Positions 1-9,119 of a DNA stretch of 64,000 nt are shown in pieces. The position numbers and the translations under genes are program-made. Position 1 is the stretch's first letter. Every line of letters begins with the position of its first letter. The notes below the pieces were generated by a model. That model saw only the letters and a program-made list of their open reading frames with translations. It was not told the origin of the DNA and did not search any database. The stretch comes from Muribaculaceae bacterium (GTDB taxonomy: Bacteria > Bacteroidota > Bacteroidia > Bacteroidales > Muribaculaceae): positions 21,455 through 85,454 of the forward strand of contig VSPE01000003.1 in the NCBI GenBank assembly GCA_009775225.1. Reading direction: 5' to 3'.

Positions 1-480
1 ACCGACCAGACCAAGCAGAACGTAGTAAACTACAGCGTGCCCCTCTACGGCATGACCGAGACTAACTTCCAGCTCAACAACACCCAGGATATCATCCTCA
101 TACGCTTCTCCGACGTTCTCCTCATGGGTGCTGAGCTGGGATGCCCCGACGCGCAGGCATACTTCGACCGCGTGCGCAACCGCGCAGGTCTGCCTTCGCG
201 CCCCGCGACACTCGATAACATCAAGGAAGAGCGCCGCTTCGAGCTGGCTTTCGAAGGCGTGCGATACTACGACCTCCTCCGCTGGCACGACGAACGTCTC
301 ATAACCGAGAACCAGACCGACATACAGGTATACGACCGCAAGGTGCCCCGCAAGAAAAGCATCACCTTCCGACCCGAAACCGGAGGCTTCCTCTCCATTC
401 CCCTCACCGAAATACAGCTCTCCGAGGGTGTGCTCACACAGAACCCCGGCTGGGAAGGAAGCGACAACTATCTCGAATAA
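1..480 (+). CDS. SusD/RagB-family glycan-binding protein, C-terminal part (5' end outside window)
   Basis: The frame is open from the first base, so this is the 3' end of a longer gene; the GTG at 37 is internal. About 159 residues remain. They carry the usual SusD/RagB C-terminal signatures: a helix reading IRFSDVLLMGAE, the strip ERRFELAFEGVRYYDLLRW, and the ending LTQNPGW. SusD proteins are surface lipoproteins that cap a SusC TonB-dependent channel and bind glycan, so a susC-like gene probably lies just upstream of the window. The gene is followed after 34 bases by a secreted FAD oxidoreductase, which places it at the start of the visible part of the first PUL. The family assignment is firm; the substrate is unknown. 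Confidence 0.93.
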   Translation, partial: TDQTKQNVVNYSVPLYGMTETNFQLNNTQDIILIRFSDVLLMGAELGCPDAQAYFDRVRNRAGLPSRPATLDNIKEERRFELAFEGVRYYDLLRWHDERLITENQTDIQVYDRKVPRKKSITFRPETGGFLSIPLTEIQLSEGVLTQNPGWEGSDNYLE

Positions 481-514
481 TGTTTTTAGGAATAAGGTTA
501 ATAGGTTAATTAAA

Positions 515-1915
515 ATGTCAACATTCAGCCGACGAGGCTTTCTGAAGACCGCTGCTCTTCTCGCTGCCGCCACGGCCGTACCCTCGGTGATGGCCCGCGG
601 CCGCGGGAAAGATGCACGCGCACTGAAGTTGAAAGACCGAAAAATTCCCGTAATAGACACATACGATGTAATAGTGGCCGGTGGCGGCCCCGCAGGATGC
701 GCCGCGGCGGCAGCTGCCGCCGCGGAAGGCTCGCGCGTGCTCCTTATCGAAGCATCGGGCGCCCTCGGCGGCCTCGGAACTTCAGGAATGGTACCCGCGT
801 GGTGCCCTTTTACCGACGGGGAGAAAATCATATACCGGGGACTCGCCGAGAAAGTGTTCAGGCAGGCAAAAAAAGGCGTTCCACATGAGCCGGACGACAA
901 ATACGACTGGGTGACTATCAACCCCGAATACCTCATCGGTGTGTACGACAGGCTCGTTACCGGTGCCGGTGCCGACATCCTCTTCTTCGCCCGCGTGGCG
1001 GCCGTTGAAATGGCTTCCGACGACACCGTCGACGCTATCATCGTGGCCGACAAGTCGGGTCTAACGGCCTACCGCCCCCGCGTGATTGTCGACGCCACCG
1101 GCGACGGCGATATATGCGCATGGGCAGGCGCTCGCTACCTCAAGGGCGATGCCGACGGTGTGCTGCAGAAGAGCACGCTCTGCTTCTCCGTGGCAAACGT
1201 AAACACCCAGGCATACCTCACAGGCCCCGAACTGCACACGAGCCACAACCCCGACAGCGCCTCGGCTCAGGCCGCCCGCACAGGCCGCTATCCTCTCCTC
1301 GACACTCACTGCTGCCACAACCTTGTAGGCCCGGGCGTGGTGCAGTTCAATGCAAACCACATCGAAATAAAAGACACTACCGACCCCGCACAACTTTCCG
1401 AGGCAATGCTTTCAGGCCGTCGTACAGCCGAACAGCACCTCGAAATGCTCAGGGAGTTCAGGCCCGACGCTTTCCGCGACGCTTTCGTGGTAAAGACTGC
1501 CGTAATACCAGGCATACGCGACAGCCGGCGCATAATCGGCGACTACCTTTTCACCGGCGACGACTGGCGCGCCCGCAAGTCGTTCGACGACGAGATAGGC
1601 CGAAACTGTTACTTCATCGACATTCATAAGACCGGCGTGCCGCACGTACACTACAACAGAGGCGAGAGCCACGGCATACCGTACCGCTGCCTCACTCCCG
1701 CAGGGCTGCGAAACGTAATCTCCGCAGGTCGCTGCATATCTGCCGACGACGAGGCCTACGGCTCGCTGCGCGTGATGCCTCCATGCCTCGTGACAGGCGA
1801 AGCCGCAGGTGTGGCCGCGCGCATAGCGTCCCTCTCGGCCACACCCGACAGCCACGCCGTAGATGTATCCGAACTCCGCACACGCCTCCGCGAGCGCGGA
1901 CAATACTTCCTTTGA
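515..1915 (+). CDS. Secreted FAD-dependent oxidoreductase with Tat-type signal
   Basis: The 466-residue product starts with a twin-arginine signal (FSRRGFLKTAALLAA) followed by a dinucleotide-binding Rossmann motif (IVAGGGPAGCAAA) and the adjoining LIEASGALGGLGT segment, typical of the FAD_oxidored family (PF12831). A frame extension back to 428 exists, but it overlaps the SusD gene and would bury the Tat signal, so the ATG at 515 is preferred. A Tat signal is consistent with export of a folded, cofactor-loaded enzyme. It lies between susD and a GH3 glucosidase, so its substrate is probably a sugar or glycoside released in this PUL. The reaction is unknown; oxidation of a sugar hydroxyl is an inference from context. 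Confidence 0.87.
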   Translation: MSTFSRRGFLKTAALLAAATAVPSVMARGRGKDARALKLKDRKIPVIDTYDVIVAGGGPAGCAAAAAAAAEGSRVLLIEASGALGGLGTSGMVPAWCPFTDGEKIIYRGLAEKVFRQAKKGVPHEPDDKYDWVTINPEYLIGVYDRLVTGAGADILFFARVAAVEMASDDTVDAIIVADKSGLTAYRPRVIVDATGDGDICAWAGARYLKGDADGVLQKSTLCFSVANVNTQAYLTGPELHTSHNPDSASAQAARTGRYPLLDTHCCHNLVGPGVVQFNANHIEIKDTTDPAQLSEAMLSGRRTAEQHLEMLREFRPDAFRDAFVVKTAVIPGIRDSRRIIGDYLFTGDDWRARKSFDDEIGRNCYFIDIHKTGVPHVHYNRGESHGIPYRCLTPAGLRNVISAGRCISADDEAYGSLRVMPPCLVTGEAAGVAARIASLSATPDSHAVDVSELRTRLRERGQYFL

Positions 1916-1935
1916 CCGACATTTTTCCAACGAAG

Positions 1936-4164
1936 ATGATATTTACACGAAAAACTCTATACACAGCCGTGCTTGCCTGCGCAGCCCTCGCGGCTACTGC
2001 CCAGGCTCCCGCACCCTACCTCGACGAGTCGCTTCCCGCCGATGTGCGCATAGAGGACGCCATAGGGCGCATGACTCTCGACGAGAAAATAGCCATGATA
2101 CACGCCCAGTCGAAATTCAGCACCCCGGGATGCCCTCGGCTCGGTATTCCCGAGATATGGATGAGCGACGGCCCCCACGGTGTAAGGGTGGAATTTACAT
2201 GGGACGACTGGATGTGGGCCGGCTGGACCAACGACTCGTGCACGGCTATGCCGGCACTTACATGCCTCGCCGCTACATTCAACCCCGACCTCGCCGAACG
2301 CTACGGCGAGGTGGTGGGCAGCGAAGCCCGCTTCAGGAAGAAAGACATCATACTCGGCCCGGGCGTAAACATATACCGCACGCCTCTTAGCGGCCGCAAC
2401 TTCGAATACATGGGCGAAGACCCGCACCTCGCATCGACAATGGTTGTGCCCTACATCAAGGGGCTGCAGTCCAACGGCGTCGCCGCATGCCTCAAGCACT
2501 ATGTGCTCAACAATCAGGAGCACGACCGCGACCGCGTGAACGTGGTGGTGGACGAGCGCGCGCTCAACGAGCTGTATCTCCCCGCCTTCAAGGCCGGCGT
2601 GACTCGCGGCAAGGTATGGGCCGTAATGGGTTCATACAACAAATACCGCGGCACCTACTGCTCGCACAACGATACCCTCGTAAACGACATCCTCAAGAAG
2701 CAGTGGGGCTTCGACGGCGTTTTCATCACAGACTGGGGCTCGGCACACGACACCCGAGAGGCGGCTCTCAACGGTCTCGACATCGAAATGGGTTCGTGGA
2801 CTAACGGCCTTACCTGGGGTGAAAGCAACGCATACGACAACTACTATATGGCACGCCCCCTGCGCAACCTTATCGCAGCCGGAGAGCTTGACGAAAAACT
2901 CGTAGATGACAAAGTGCGCCGCATACTCCGCCTATGCCTCCGCACCAACATGAACCGCAACCGCCCCTGGGGCGCCATGCACACCGACTCACACCTAGCC
3001 GCAGCTCGCGAGGTGGCTCGCGAGGGCATAGTGCTTCTCAAGAACGACAAAGACTTCCTTCCCCTGAAGTCCGGCGGGAAGATTGCAGTAATCGGCGAGA
3101 ACGCCGTGAAGGTGCTCAGCATTGGAGGAGGCAGCTCCGAGCTGAAGCCCAAAACCGAAATATCGCCCCTGCAGGGCATCCGCGACCGCTTCGGCGACGA
3201 AAACGTACTCTTCTCGCTCGGCTACGCCTCGGGCGCCCCCGACTACTCGCGCGAGCTGCCCTCGCCCTACGACGCCGACTCGCTCCGCGAGGCTGCAATC
3301 GCCACCGCACGTATGGCCGATGCGGTGCTCTTCGTGGGCGGCCTGAACAAAAATTTCAGTCAGGACTGCGAAGGCGATGACCGCACTTCCTTCTCTCTTC
3401 CCTTCGGGCAGGATGCACTCATTGCCGACCTCCTGGCCGTAAATCCGCGTATGGCAGTGGTGATAGTTAGCGGCAACGCCGTGGATATGCCCTGGCAAGC
3501 AAAAGTGCCGGCCATTATTCAGAGCTGGTATCTCGGCAGCATGGGAGGCGCGGCCCTCGCCGACATTGTTTCGGGCGACGTAAACCCCTCGGGCAAGCTG
3601 CCCTTCTCCATTCCCGCACGCCTCGAAGACTGCGCCGCACACGCCTTCGGCGAGCGGGCATACCCCGGCGTGAACGGCAACGTGCACTACGACGAGGGAC
3701 TGCTCGTAGGCTACCGCTGGCACGACACTCGCCGAATAGCAGCCCGCTATCCCTTCGGTCACGGCCTCAGTTACACCACATTCGGCTACTCGGCTCCGCG
3801 CCTCGACCGCAAGGTGTATATGCCCTCCGACACCATTACCGTTTCGCTCACGCTCTCCAACAAAGGCAGCCGCGAAGGTTCCGAGACGGTGCAGTTCTAT
3901 ACCTCGCAGAAGAAACCGCGCCTGCCACGCCCCGCAAAAGAGCTGAAATCATTCTGCAAGACACGGCTCAAGGCCGGCGAAAGCCGAGTGATAGAAGTGC
4001 GCATACCCGTGGCCGACCTAGCCTATTACGACGACTCCCTGCGGCGCTGGGTGCTCGATGAAGACGAATTTACTATTCATGTAGGTGCCTCGAGCGCAGA
4101 CATCCGCGGCAAAGTAAGCTTCCGCGTGGCTCCGGGCATGGCATTAAACACAGATATACAATGA
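1936..4164 (+). CDS. GH3 family beta-glucosidase-type glycoside hydrolase
   Basis: The 742-residue precursor has a Sec signal (KTLYTAVLACAALAATAQA), then the GH3 N-terminal barrel, a GH3 C-terminal alpha/beta domain (from about residue 365) and a fibronectin type III-like end (about 640-710, including GSETVQFYT). The retaining nucleophile is Asp266 in GVFITDWGS; the substrate-binding KHYVLNNQEHDR motif is present. GH3 enzymes of this layout remove terminal beta-linked glucose or xylose in the periplasm. The longer open frame from 1783 lies inside the preceding gene; the ATG at 1936 sits directly before the signal peptide. The stop codon overlaps the next start (ATGA), indicating translational coupling. 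Family firm; exact sugar specificity not readable. Confidence 0.95.
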   Translation: MIFTRKTLYTAVLACAALAATAQAPAPYLDESLPADVRIEDAIGRMTLDEKIAMIHAQSKFSTPGCPRLGIPEIWMSDGPHGVRVEFTWDDWMWAGWTNDSCTAMPALTCLAATFNPDLAERYGEVVGSEARFRKKDIILGPGVNIYRTPLSGRNFEYMGEDPHLASTMVVPYIKGLQSNGVAACLKHYVLNNQEHDRDRVNVVVDERALNELYLPAFKAGVTRGKVWAVMGSYNKYRGTYCSHNDTLVNDILKKQWGFDGVFITDWGSAHDTREAALNGLDIEMGSWTNGLTWGESNAYDNYYMARPLRNLIAAGELDEKLVDDKVRRILRLCLRTNMNRNRPWGAMHTDSHLAAAREVAREGIVLLKNDKDFLPLKSGGKIAVIGENAVKVLSIGGGSSELKPKTEISPLQGIRDRFGDENVLFSLGYASGAPDYSRELPSPYDADSLREAAIATARMADAVLFVGGLNKNFSQDCEGDDRTSFSLPFGQDALIADLLAVNPRMAVVIVSGNAVDMPWQAKVPAIIQSWYLGSMGGAALADIVSGDVNPSGKLPFSIPARLEDCAAHAFGERAYPGVNGNVHYDEGLLVGYRWHDTRRIAARYPFGHGLSYTTFGYSAPRLDRKVYMPSDTITVSLTLSNKGSREGSETVQFYTSQKKPRLPRPAKELKSFCKTRLKAGESRVIEVRIPVADLAYYDDSLRRWVLDEDEFTIHVGASSADIRGKVSFRVAPGMALNTDIQ

Positions 4165-5939
4165 ATACCTTTGCCAAGATAATATTAGGGGCGGCAGCTA
4201 TTGCCTCCGCCGCCCCGTGCTTTGCCGACGACACCGACGACAGCGGTAAGCGACTCTCCTTCCTCCTCACTGGCGCATCATTCGCCATTCCCGAGAATGG
4301 CTGGTTCGAAATGGCATGCGAGGATATGGGCGCCGAAGCCATTAACAAGGCGGTGAGCGGCGAAGCCATATATCACACCGCACGCCGCATGCACGCCGGC
4401 ACCTTCTATACCACCGAGGAACTCGACCGCACCGACGTGCTGGTGCTCGGGCACGTGCACAACCAGAATGTGGCAAACGAGCAGTGGCTCAAGGAGAACT
4501 GGGAAGACTACACTTCCATAGCCACCACCACCGACTATGCCGTGACATACGACTATGTAATCAAGCGTTACATAGCCGACTGCCGCGCACTAAAAGACAA
4601 TCCCGACTCGCGGTACTACGGCACGCCCGACGGCAAGCCCGCCAGGATAATGTTCTGCACTCACTGGCACGACTCGCGCACTACCTATAACCCCGCCGTA
4701 CGCAAGCTCGCCGAGCGCTGGGGCTTCCCGCTGGTGAAATTCGACGAAAACATCGGCTTCTCGCGCCTCGACGCCGCCGCAGGCGAAACACAGCCCAGCA
4801 TAGCCTACGCTCACGACTCCGAGACTATCGGCGGCGTGAAATACGGCTGGCATCCCCTCCGCGGCAGCAACAGCTACATACAGCGCCGCATGGCACAGAT
4901 TTTCGTGGCGGCGGCCACCGACTACCTCGGCCTCGACATACCCTTCGACTACACCCTCGCGCCCTGCTCGCCACTGGTGTGCACAGGCGAGACCGCACGT
5001 ATGATGCTCACCTTCCGCGGAGGTCACTATCCCTTCGCCATGGAAAACGATGAAGTGACGGCTTCGCCATACTTCATGGAAATGCCCGACGTGCAGTCCG
5101 ACACCGAGTTCGCCGTTGCAGGCATAACCGACAAAGACGGCACGGCTGCCGCTTCCGGAAGCACTTCCGCCTCTATCCTTGTAGCCGACGAGACTATTCC
5201 CTGCAGCTACGACAGCTTCGTGCATCAGGCCGAGCAGAGCAAAGGCCATGCCGACGCTCAGACTCTCGACCTTAAGAACGGCGACGGCTGGAGCCGACGC
5301 ATATACATCACTTTCCCTATCGAAGACATCCCCGCCGATGCCGAGCGCGTAGGCGTGCGCCTGTACTTTGAGAGCGTGGTGCCCGGCAAGCTCGGCAGCG
5401 AGAACCGTCCGCTCGACGGCATAGAGCTTCTTGAGCTGGGCGGAAACACCTCGACCTACTCGGCCAACCTCACATGGGACAACCACCACTCGCACGTGTT
5501 CGAGCCGGTGGCCACCACCATTCTCACCCAGAACATGCTCAACTCGTATGTGGGCTGGGACGTGACCGACTTCGTAAAAGCCAAGGCCGCCGAGGGCGCC
5601 ACAAAAGTCACCTTCCGCGTCACAACACCCTATCAGTGGCGTGCGCTGAGTCGCTTCACCTCGTCGGAGTCGACCGCCAATCCCGGCAAAGGCCCGCAGA
5701 TGCTCGTGGCGCTGCGCCGCGACACTTCCGGCACTTCCCCCGCCGCTTCCCTCACTTCCCTCACGCTGTCGGTGAGCGGCGACACGCTCCTTAACCCCGC
5801 CCTCGGCACCGTAAGCATATTCTCGGCACAGGGCGCCACACTGCTGCGCACTTCCGCCGCCTCTATCGACCTGTCGGCACTTCCCGCAGGCCTCTACATA
5901 GCCGCAGCTGAAGGAGCATCGGTAAAATTCATACGCTGA
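4161..5939 (+). CDS. Secreted SGNH-hydrolase-like protein with C-terminal sorting-like domain
   Basis: 592 residues with a signal peptide ending near CFADD. The N-terminal half resembles SGNH/GDSL-type proteins of Bacteroidetes PULs (DUF5040-like): LLTGASFAIPENGW may be block I, INKAVSGE block II, and FCTHWHDSRTTYNP a later block, but the classical GDSL serine is replaced by an S in TGAS, so esterase activity is not proven. The middle holds a beta-rich region with WDVTDFVKAKAAEG, like DNRLRE-type domains. The last 55 residues end with LPAGLYIAAAEGASVKFIR, resembling a short type IX secretion tail. The start overlaps the GH3 stop by 4 bases. A carbohydrate esterase role is plausible from context only. 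Confidence 0.72.
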   Translation: MNTFAKIILGAAAIASAAPCFADDTDDSGKRLSFLLTGASFAIPENGWFEMACEDMGAEAINKAVSGEAIYHTARRMHAGTFYTTEELDRTDVLVLGHVHNQNVANEQWLKENWEDYTSIATTTDYAVTYDYVIKRYIADCRALKDNPDSRYYGTPDGKPARIMFCTHWHDSRTTYNPAVRKLAERWGFPLVKFDENIGFSRLDAAAGETQPSIAYAHDSETIGGVKYGWHPLRGSNSYIQRRMAQIFVAAATDYLGLDIPFDYTLAPCSPLVCTGETARMMLTFRGGHYPFAMENDEVTASPYFMEMPDVQSDTEFAVAGITDKDGTAAASGSTSASILVADETIPCSYDSFVHQAEQSKGHADAQTLDLKNGDGWSRRIYITFPIEDIPADAERVGVRLYFESVVPGKLGSENRPLDGIELLELGGNTSTYSANLTWDNHHSHVFEPVATTILTQNMLNSYVGWDVTDFVKAKAAEGATKVTFRVTTPYQWRALSRFTSSESTANPGKGPQMLVALRRDTSGTSPAASLTSLTLSVSGDTLLNPALGTVSIFSAQGATLLRTSAASIDLSALPAGLYIAAAEGASVKFIR

Positions 5940-5944
5940 CACTC

Positions 5945-7795
5945 ATGCACACCGTCCTTCGAACCCTCACCACCGCCATACTCGCCGCCGGGGCGCTCGC
6001 GTCAGCCGCCACAGAGTCCGTACTCATAGAGGCCGAAGCCTTCGGCACACACGGCGGCTGGACTCCCGACGCACAGTTTGTCGATGAAATGGGTTCGCCC
6101 TACCTCCTAGCCCACGGACTCGGCACTCCCGTAGCCGATGCCGTGGCAGAGGTGAAGCTCCCGGCCCCCGGAAAGTATCACATATATGTGCGCACGAGCA
6201 ACTGGACTGCGCCGTGGCACAGCGGCCCCGGCCCGGGAGCCTTCCGCGTGGCAGTCGACGGCACTCCGCTTCCCACAGTACTCGGCACCTCGGGCGAAGG
6301 CTGGCAGTGGCAGTATGCGGGCGAGACCTATGCCGCCGACACCGGTATCACGCTCGCGCTGCAGGACATGACAGGCTTCGACGGACGCTGCGACGCGCTT
6401 TATCTCACCACCGACCGAAACGATATCCCGCCATCGGGTGGCCCCGCACTCGCCGACTTCCGCCACGGAATTTCAGGAAGTATGGAGCCTGAAGACGCCG
6501 GCCGCTACGACCTTGTAGTGGTAGGCGGCGGCATCGCAGGAATGAGCGCGGCAGTTGCCGCCGCAAGGCTCGGATGCTCCGTGGCTCTGCTGCAAAACAG
6601 GCCTGTGCTCGGAGGCAACAACAGCTCGGAGGTTCGCGTACACCTCGGGGGAGCACTCGACGTAGGCCCCTATCCGCGCCTCGGAGCTATGCAGAAAGAG
6701 TTCGGCCCGACCATCGAAGGAAACGCACAGGACGCCGCCAACTACGAAGACGACCGCAAAACGGCATGGGTACTGGCGGAGCAGAATGTGAGTCTCTTCC
6801 TCAACATGCACGTCGACAAGGTGCACACCGACCAGACAGGAGCAATAAGCGCCGTGGGAGCCGTCGACAACACGACAGGACGCCGCTACACCTTCAGCGC
6901 ACCTCTCTTCGCCGACTGCACCGGCGACGGCACCGTAGGCTACCTCGCAGGAGCGCATTACCTGATAGGCCGCGAGAGCCGCCTCGACTTCGGCGAACCC
7001 TCCGCACCCTACACAGCCGACTCCATGACAATGGGAGCCTCGGTACAGTGGCGCAGCATACAGCTCCCCGAAGGCGAGAAAGCATCATTCCCCGAATTTA
7101 ACTACGGCCTCGTATTCTCCGAAACTACATGCCACCGCACTCCCGTGGGCGAATGGACGTGGGAGACAGGCATGTACAGCGACCAGCTGCACGACTTCGA
7201 GCGCGTGCGCGACTACGGTATGCTCGTAGCATACTCCAACTGGAGCTACCTCGTAAACCGCCTCGGCATGTTCGCCGACCGCCGCCTCGACTGGGTGGCA
7301 CACGTGGGCGGCAAACGCGAGTCACGACGACTGCTGGGCGACTACATCCTCAAAGAAGACGACCTTGTGAAACGCGTGCACCACGAAGACGGCACCTTCG
7401 CCGCATCGTGGAGCATAGACCTCCACTTCCCCGACCCGGTGAACGCGGCACACTTCCCCGACGGCCCCTTCATAGCCTCGAACAGCCACGTATTCATCCA
7501 CCCCTACGCCGTGCCCTACCGCTGCCTCTACTCGCGCAACGTACCCAACCTCTTCATGGCCGGGCGCGACATAAGCTGCACGCACGTGGCTCTCGGCACT
7601 GTGCGCGTGATGCGCACCACCGGCATGATGGGCGAGGTCGTAGGCATGGCTGCCGCACTGTGCCGCCTCCACGGAGCCACGCCCCGCGACATCTACCACA
7701 GCCACCTGCCCGAGCTTAAAGAACTTATGAAAGAGGGAGTGGCACGCGGCCCTATGCCCTACAGCCAGAAGTACAACGAAGGCACACATCTTTAA
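5945..7795 (+). CDS. Secreted FAD-dependent oxidoreductase with N-terminal CBM-like domain
   Basis: 616 residues. A signal peptide (about 1-22) precedes a beta-rich region (about 23-165, starting VLIEAEAFGTHGGW) that looks like a carbohydrate-binding or galactose-binding-like domain. The FAD-binding motif LVVVGGGIAGMSAAVAAA follows at about residue 190-207, with NRPVLGGNNSSEVR behind it, as in the FAD_oxidored family. This is the second such enzyme in the locus and it is not a close copy of the one at 515-1915, since it lacks a Tat motif and has an extra N-terminal domain. It starts 5 bases after the preceding stop. A sugar-oxidizing role is inferred from its binding-like domain and neighbours. 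Confidence 0.82.
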   Translation: MHTVLRTLTTAILAAGALASAATESVLIEAEAFGTHGGWTPDAQFVDEMGSPYLLAHGLGTPVADAVAEVKLPAPGKYHIYVRTSNWTAPWHSGPGPGAFRVAVDGTPLPTVLGTSGEGWQWQYAGETYAADTGITLALQDMTGFDGRCDALYLTTDRNDIPPSGGPALADFRHGISGSMEPEDAGRYDLVVVGGGIAGMSAAVAAARLGCSVALLQNRPVLGGNNSSEVRVHLGGALDVGPYPRLGAMQKEFGPTIEGNAQDAANYEDDRKTAWVLAEQNVSLFLNMHVDKVHTDQTGAISAVGAVDNTTGRRYTFSAPLFADCTGDGTVGYLAGAHYLIGRESRLDFGEPSAPYTADSMTMGASVQWRSIQLPEGEKASFPEFNYGLVFSETTCHRTPVGEWTWETGMYSDQLHDFERVRDYGMLVAYSNWSYLVNRLGMFADRRLDWVAHVGGKRESRRLLGDYILKEDDLVKRVHHEDGTFAASWSIDLHFPDPVNAAHFPDGPFIASNSHVFIHPYAVPYRCLYSRNVPNLFMAGRDISCTHVALGTVRVMRTTGMMGEVVGMAAALCRLHGATPRDIYHSHLPELKELMKEGVARGPMPYSQKYNEGTHL

Positions 7796-7812
7796 AATTT
7801 TAAAATCATACC

Positions 7813-7840
7813 CGAATACGTATTATCGATTACGTATTCG
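7813..7840. promoter_or_regulatory. Perfect 10-bp inverted repeat between oxidoreductase and symporter genes
   Basis: CGAATACGTA at 7813-7822 is repeated as TACGTATTCG at 7831-7840 with an 8-base loop. It lies 17 bases after the oxidoreductase stop. It could be an operator for a dimeric regulator or an RNA hairpin; there is no T tract, so a simple terminator is unlikely. Confidence 0.45.
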
Positions 7841-7851
7841 AGCCGCGAGGC

Positions 7852-7873
7852 GCAGTCATTAGAGCATGACTGC
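7852..7873 (+). promoter_or_regulatory. Hairpin enclosing the first start codon of the symporter gene
   Basis: GCAGTCAT (7852-7859) pairs perfectly with ATGACTGC (7866-7873) across a 6-base loop. The right arm contains the ATG at 7866, and the second in-frame ATG (7875) lies just behind it. In mRNA this would hide the initiation region, so it may tune translation or favour the second start. Short enough that chance is possible. Confidence 0.3.
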
Positions 7874-9119
7874 CATGAAAAACCAGGTCGCCGGGCAAGC
7901 CGCAAAGGCTCCTGCCAAGAAAAAGCCCGGACTATTTCCGCGAGTGGTGATAGCCATAGCTCTCGGCGCTCTTTTAGGGCTTATTATGCCCGAGTTCCTG
8001 CTGCGCGGACTCAAGACATTCAATCTGCTTTTCGCACAGCTGCTCAAGTTTGTTGTGCCCCTGCTGGTACTTGGGCTTGTCACACCCGCCATAGCACAGC
8101 TTGGCCGAGGAGCCGGCAAGATGCTGCTCACAATAGTGACACTATCGTATCTGTCGACCGTGTGTGCGGGCTTCTTCGCCTATGAATGTGCCTCGTCGCT
8201 TCTGCCACATTACCTCCATGCTGGCGAGATAGACGCCGCCCGCTCGGCCGAAACCTCCATAGAACCATATTTCAGGCTGTCAATCCCGCCGGTATGCGAC
8301 ATACTCACGGCTCTGGTGCTGTCGTTTATGACAGGTATAGGCATAATCTTCACCAAGGCCGACATTATCAAAAAAGGCTTCGACCAGTTCGGCGAAATCA
8401 TAAAACTCACCATAGAGCGCGCCGTGATACCTCTGCTGCCCGTGTATATCTTCACCATGATATGCGATATGAGCGCGGGCGGAAGTCTCGGGCTTATTAT
8501 GGGCACGGGCGTCAAAGTAATCCTCACCGGCATAGGCATCTCCATTGCCTACCTCTTCATACAGTACATCATAGCCGGCGCCGTGTCGGGCCGCAATCCG
8601 GCCCGTTGCCTGTGGAACATGCTCCCGGCCTATCTCACGGGCTTCTCGGTGTGCTCGTCGTCGGTGGTGATACCCGTCACACTCGCCGGGACACTACGCA
8701 ACGGCGTGCGCAAAGACATCGCCGAATTTGCCGTGCCGCTGTGCTCCACCGTGCACATGTGCGGTAGCACTATCAAGCTCGCCACCACAGCAGTGGCCGT
8801 GATGTATATCTGCGGCATCGAACCTGACTTCGCCCTATTCGCAAACTTCGTACTGCTGCAGGGTATATCCTCGGTAGCGGCACCGGGTGTCATGGGTGGC
8901 GTGCTCATGGCATCGGTAGGCCTGCTGGAAACGGTACTCGGCTTCTCGCCCGAGCAGAGCGCACTGCTCATGACCATATACCTGGCCCTCGACGGCTACG
9001 GCCCCGCCTGCAATGTGACAGGCGACGCCGCAATAGCTCTCGTCATCGACCGCTTCTTCGGACGTAAAACAAAATCGGAAGAAATAAGCCCCACACCCTT
9101 ACAAAATGAAATTGCTTAG
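7866..9119 (+). CDS. Dicarboxylate/amino acid:cation symporter (DAACS family)
   Basis: 417 residues, or 414 from the second ATG at 7875. The protein has eight or more hydrophobic spans starting VVIAIALGALLGLIMPE, then FAQLLKFVVPLLVLGLVTP, a serine-rich re-entrant loop (SVCSSSVVIPVTLAG), and the C-terminal DGYGPACNVTGDAAIAL stretch typical of the GltP/DctA/SstT group. These transporters take up dicarboxylates, glutamate or serine with sodium or protons across the inner membrane. It overlaps the sulfatase start by 14 bases, so the two are probably cotranslated. A transporter of this class within a PUL might import an organic acid or sugar acid made by the oxidoreductases; this is inference. Confidence 0.88.
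   Translation: MTAMKNQVAGQAAKAPAKKKPGLFPRVVIAIALGALLGLIMPEFLLRGLKTFNLLFAQLLKFVVPLLVLGLVTPAIAQLGRGAGKMLLTIVTLSYLSTVCAGFFAYECASSLLPHYLHAGEIDAARSAETSIEPYFRLSIPPVCDILTALVLSFMTGIGIIFTKADIIKKGFDQFGEIIKLTIERAVIPLLPVYIFTMICDMSAGGSLGLIMGTGVKVILTGIGISIAYLFIQYIIAGAVSGRNPARCLWNMLPAYLTGFSVCSSSVVIPVTLAGTLRNGVRKDIAEFAVPLCSTVHMCGSTIKLATTAVAVMYICGIEPDFALFANFVLLQGISSVAAPGVMGGVLMASVGLLETVLGFSPEQSALLMTIYLALDGYGPACNVTGDAAIALVIDRFFGRKTKSEEISPTPLQNEIA

Noticed and set aside
428..514. Upstream extension of the first FAD oxidoreductase frame
   Set aside because: It overlaps the SusD gene and would place about 29 residues before the Tat signal.
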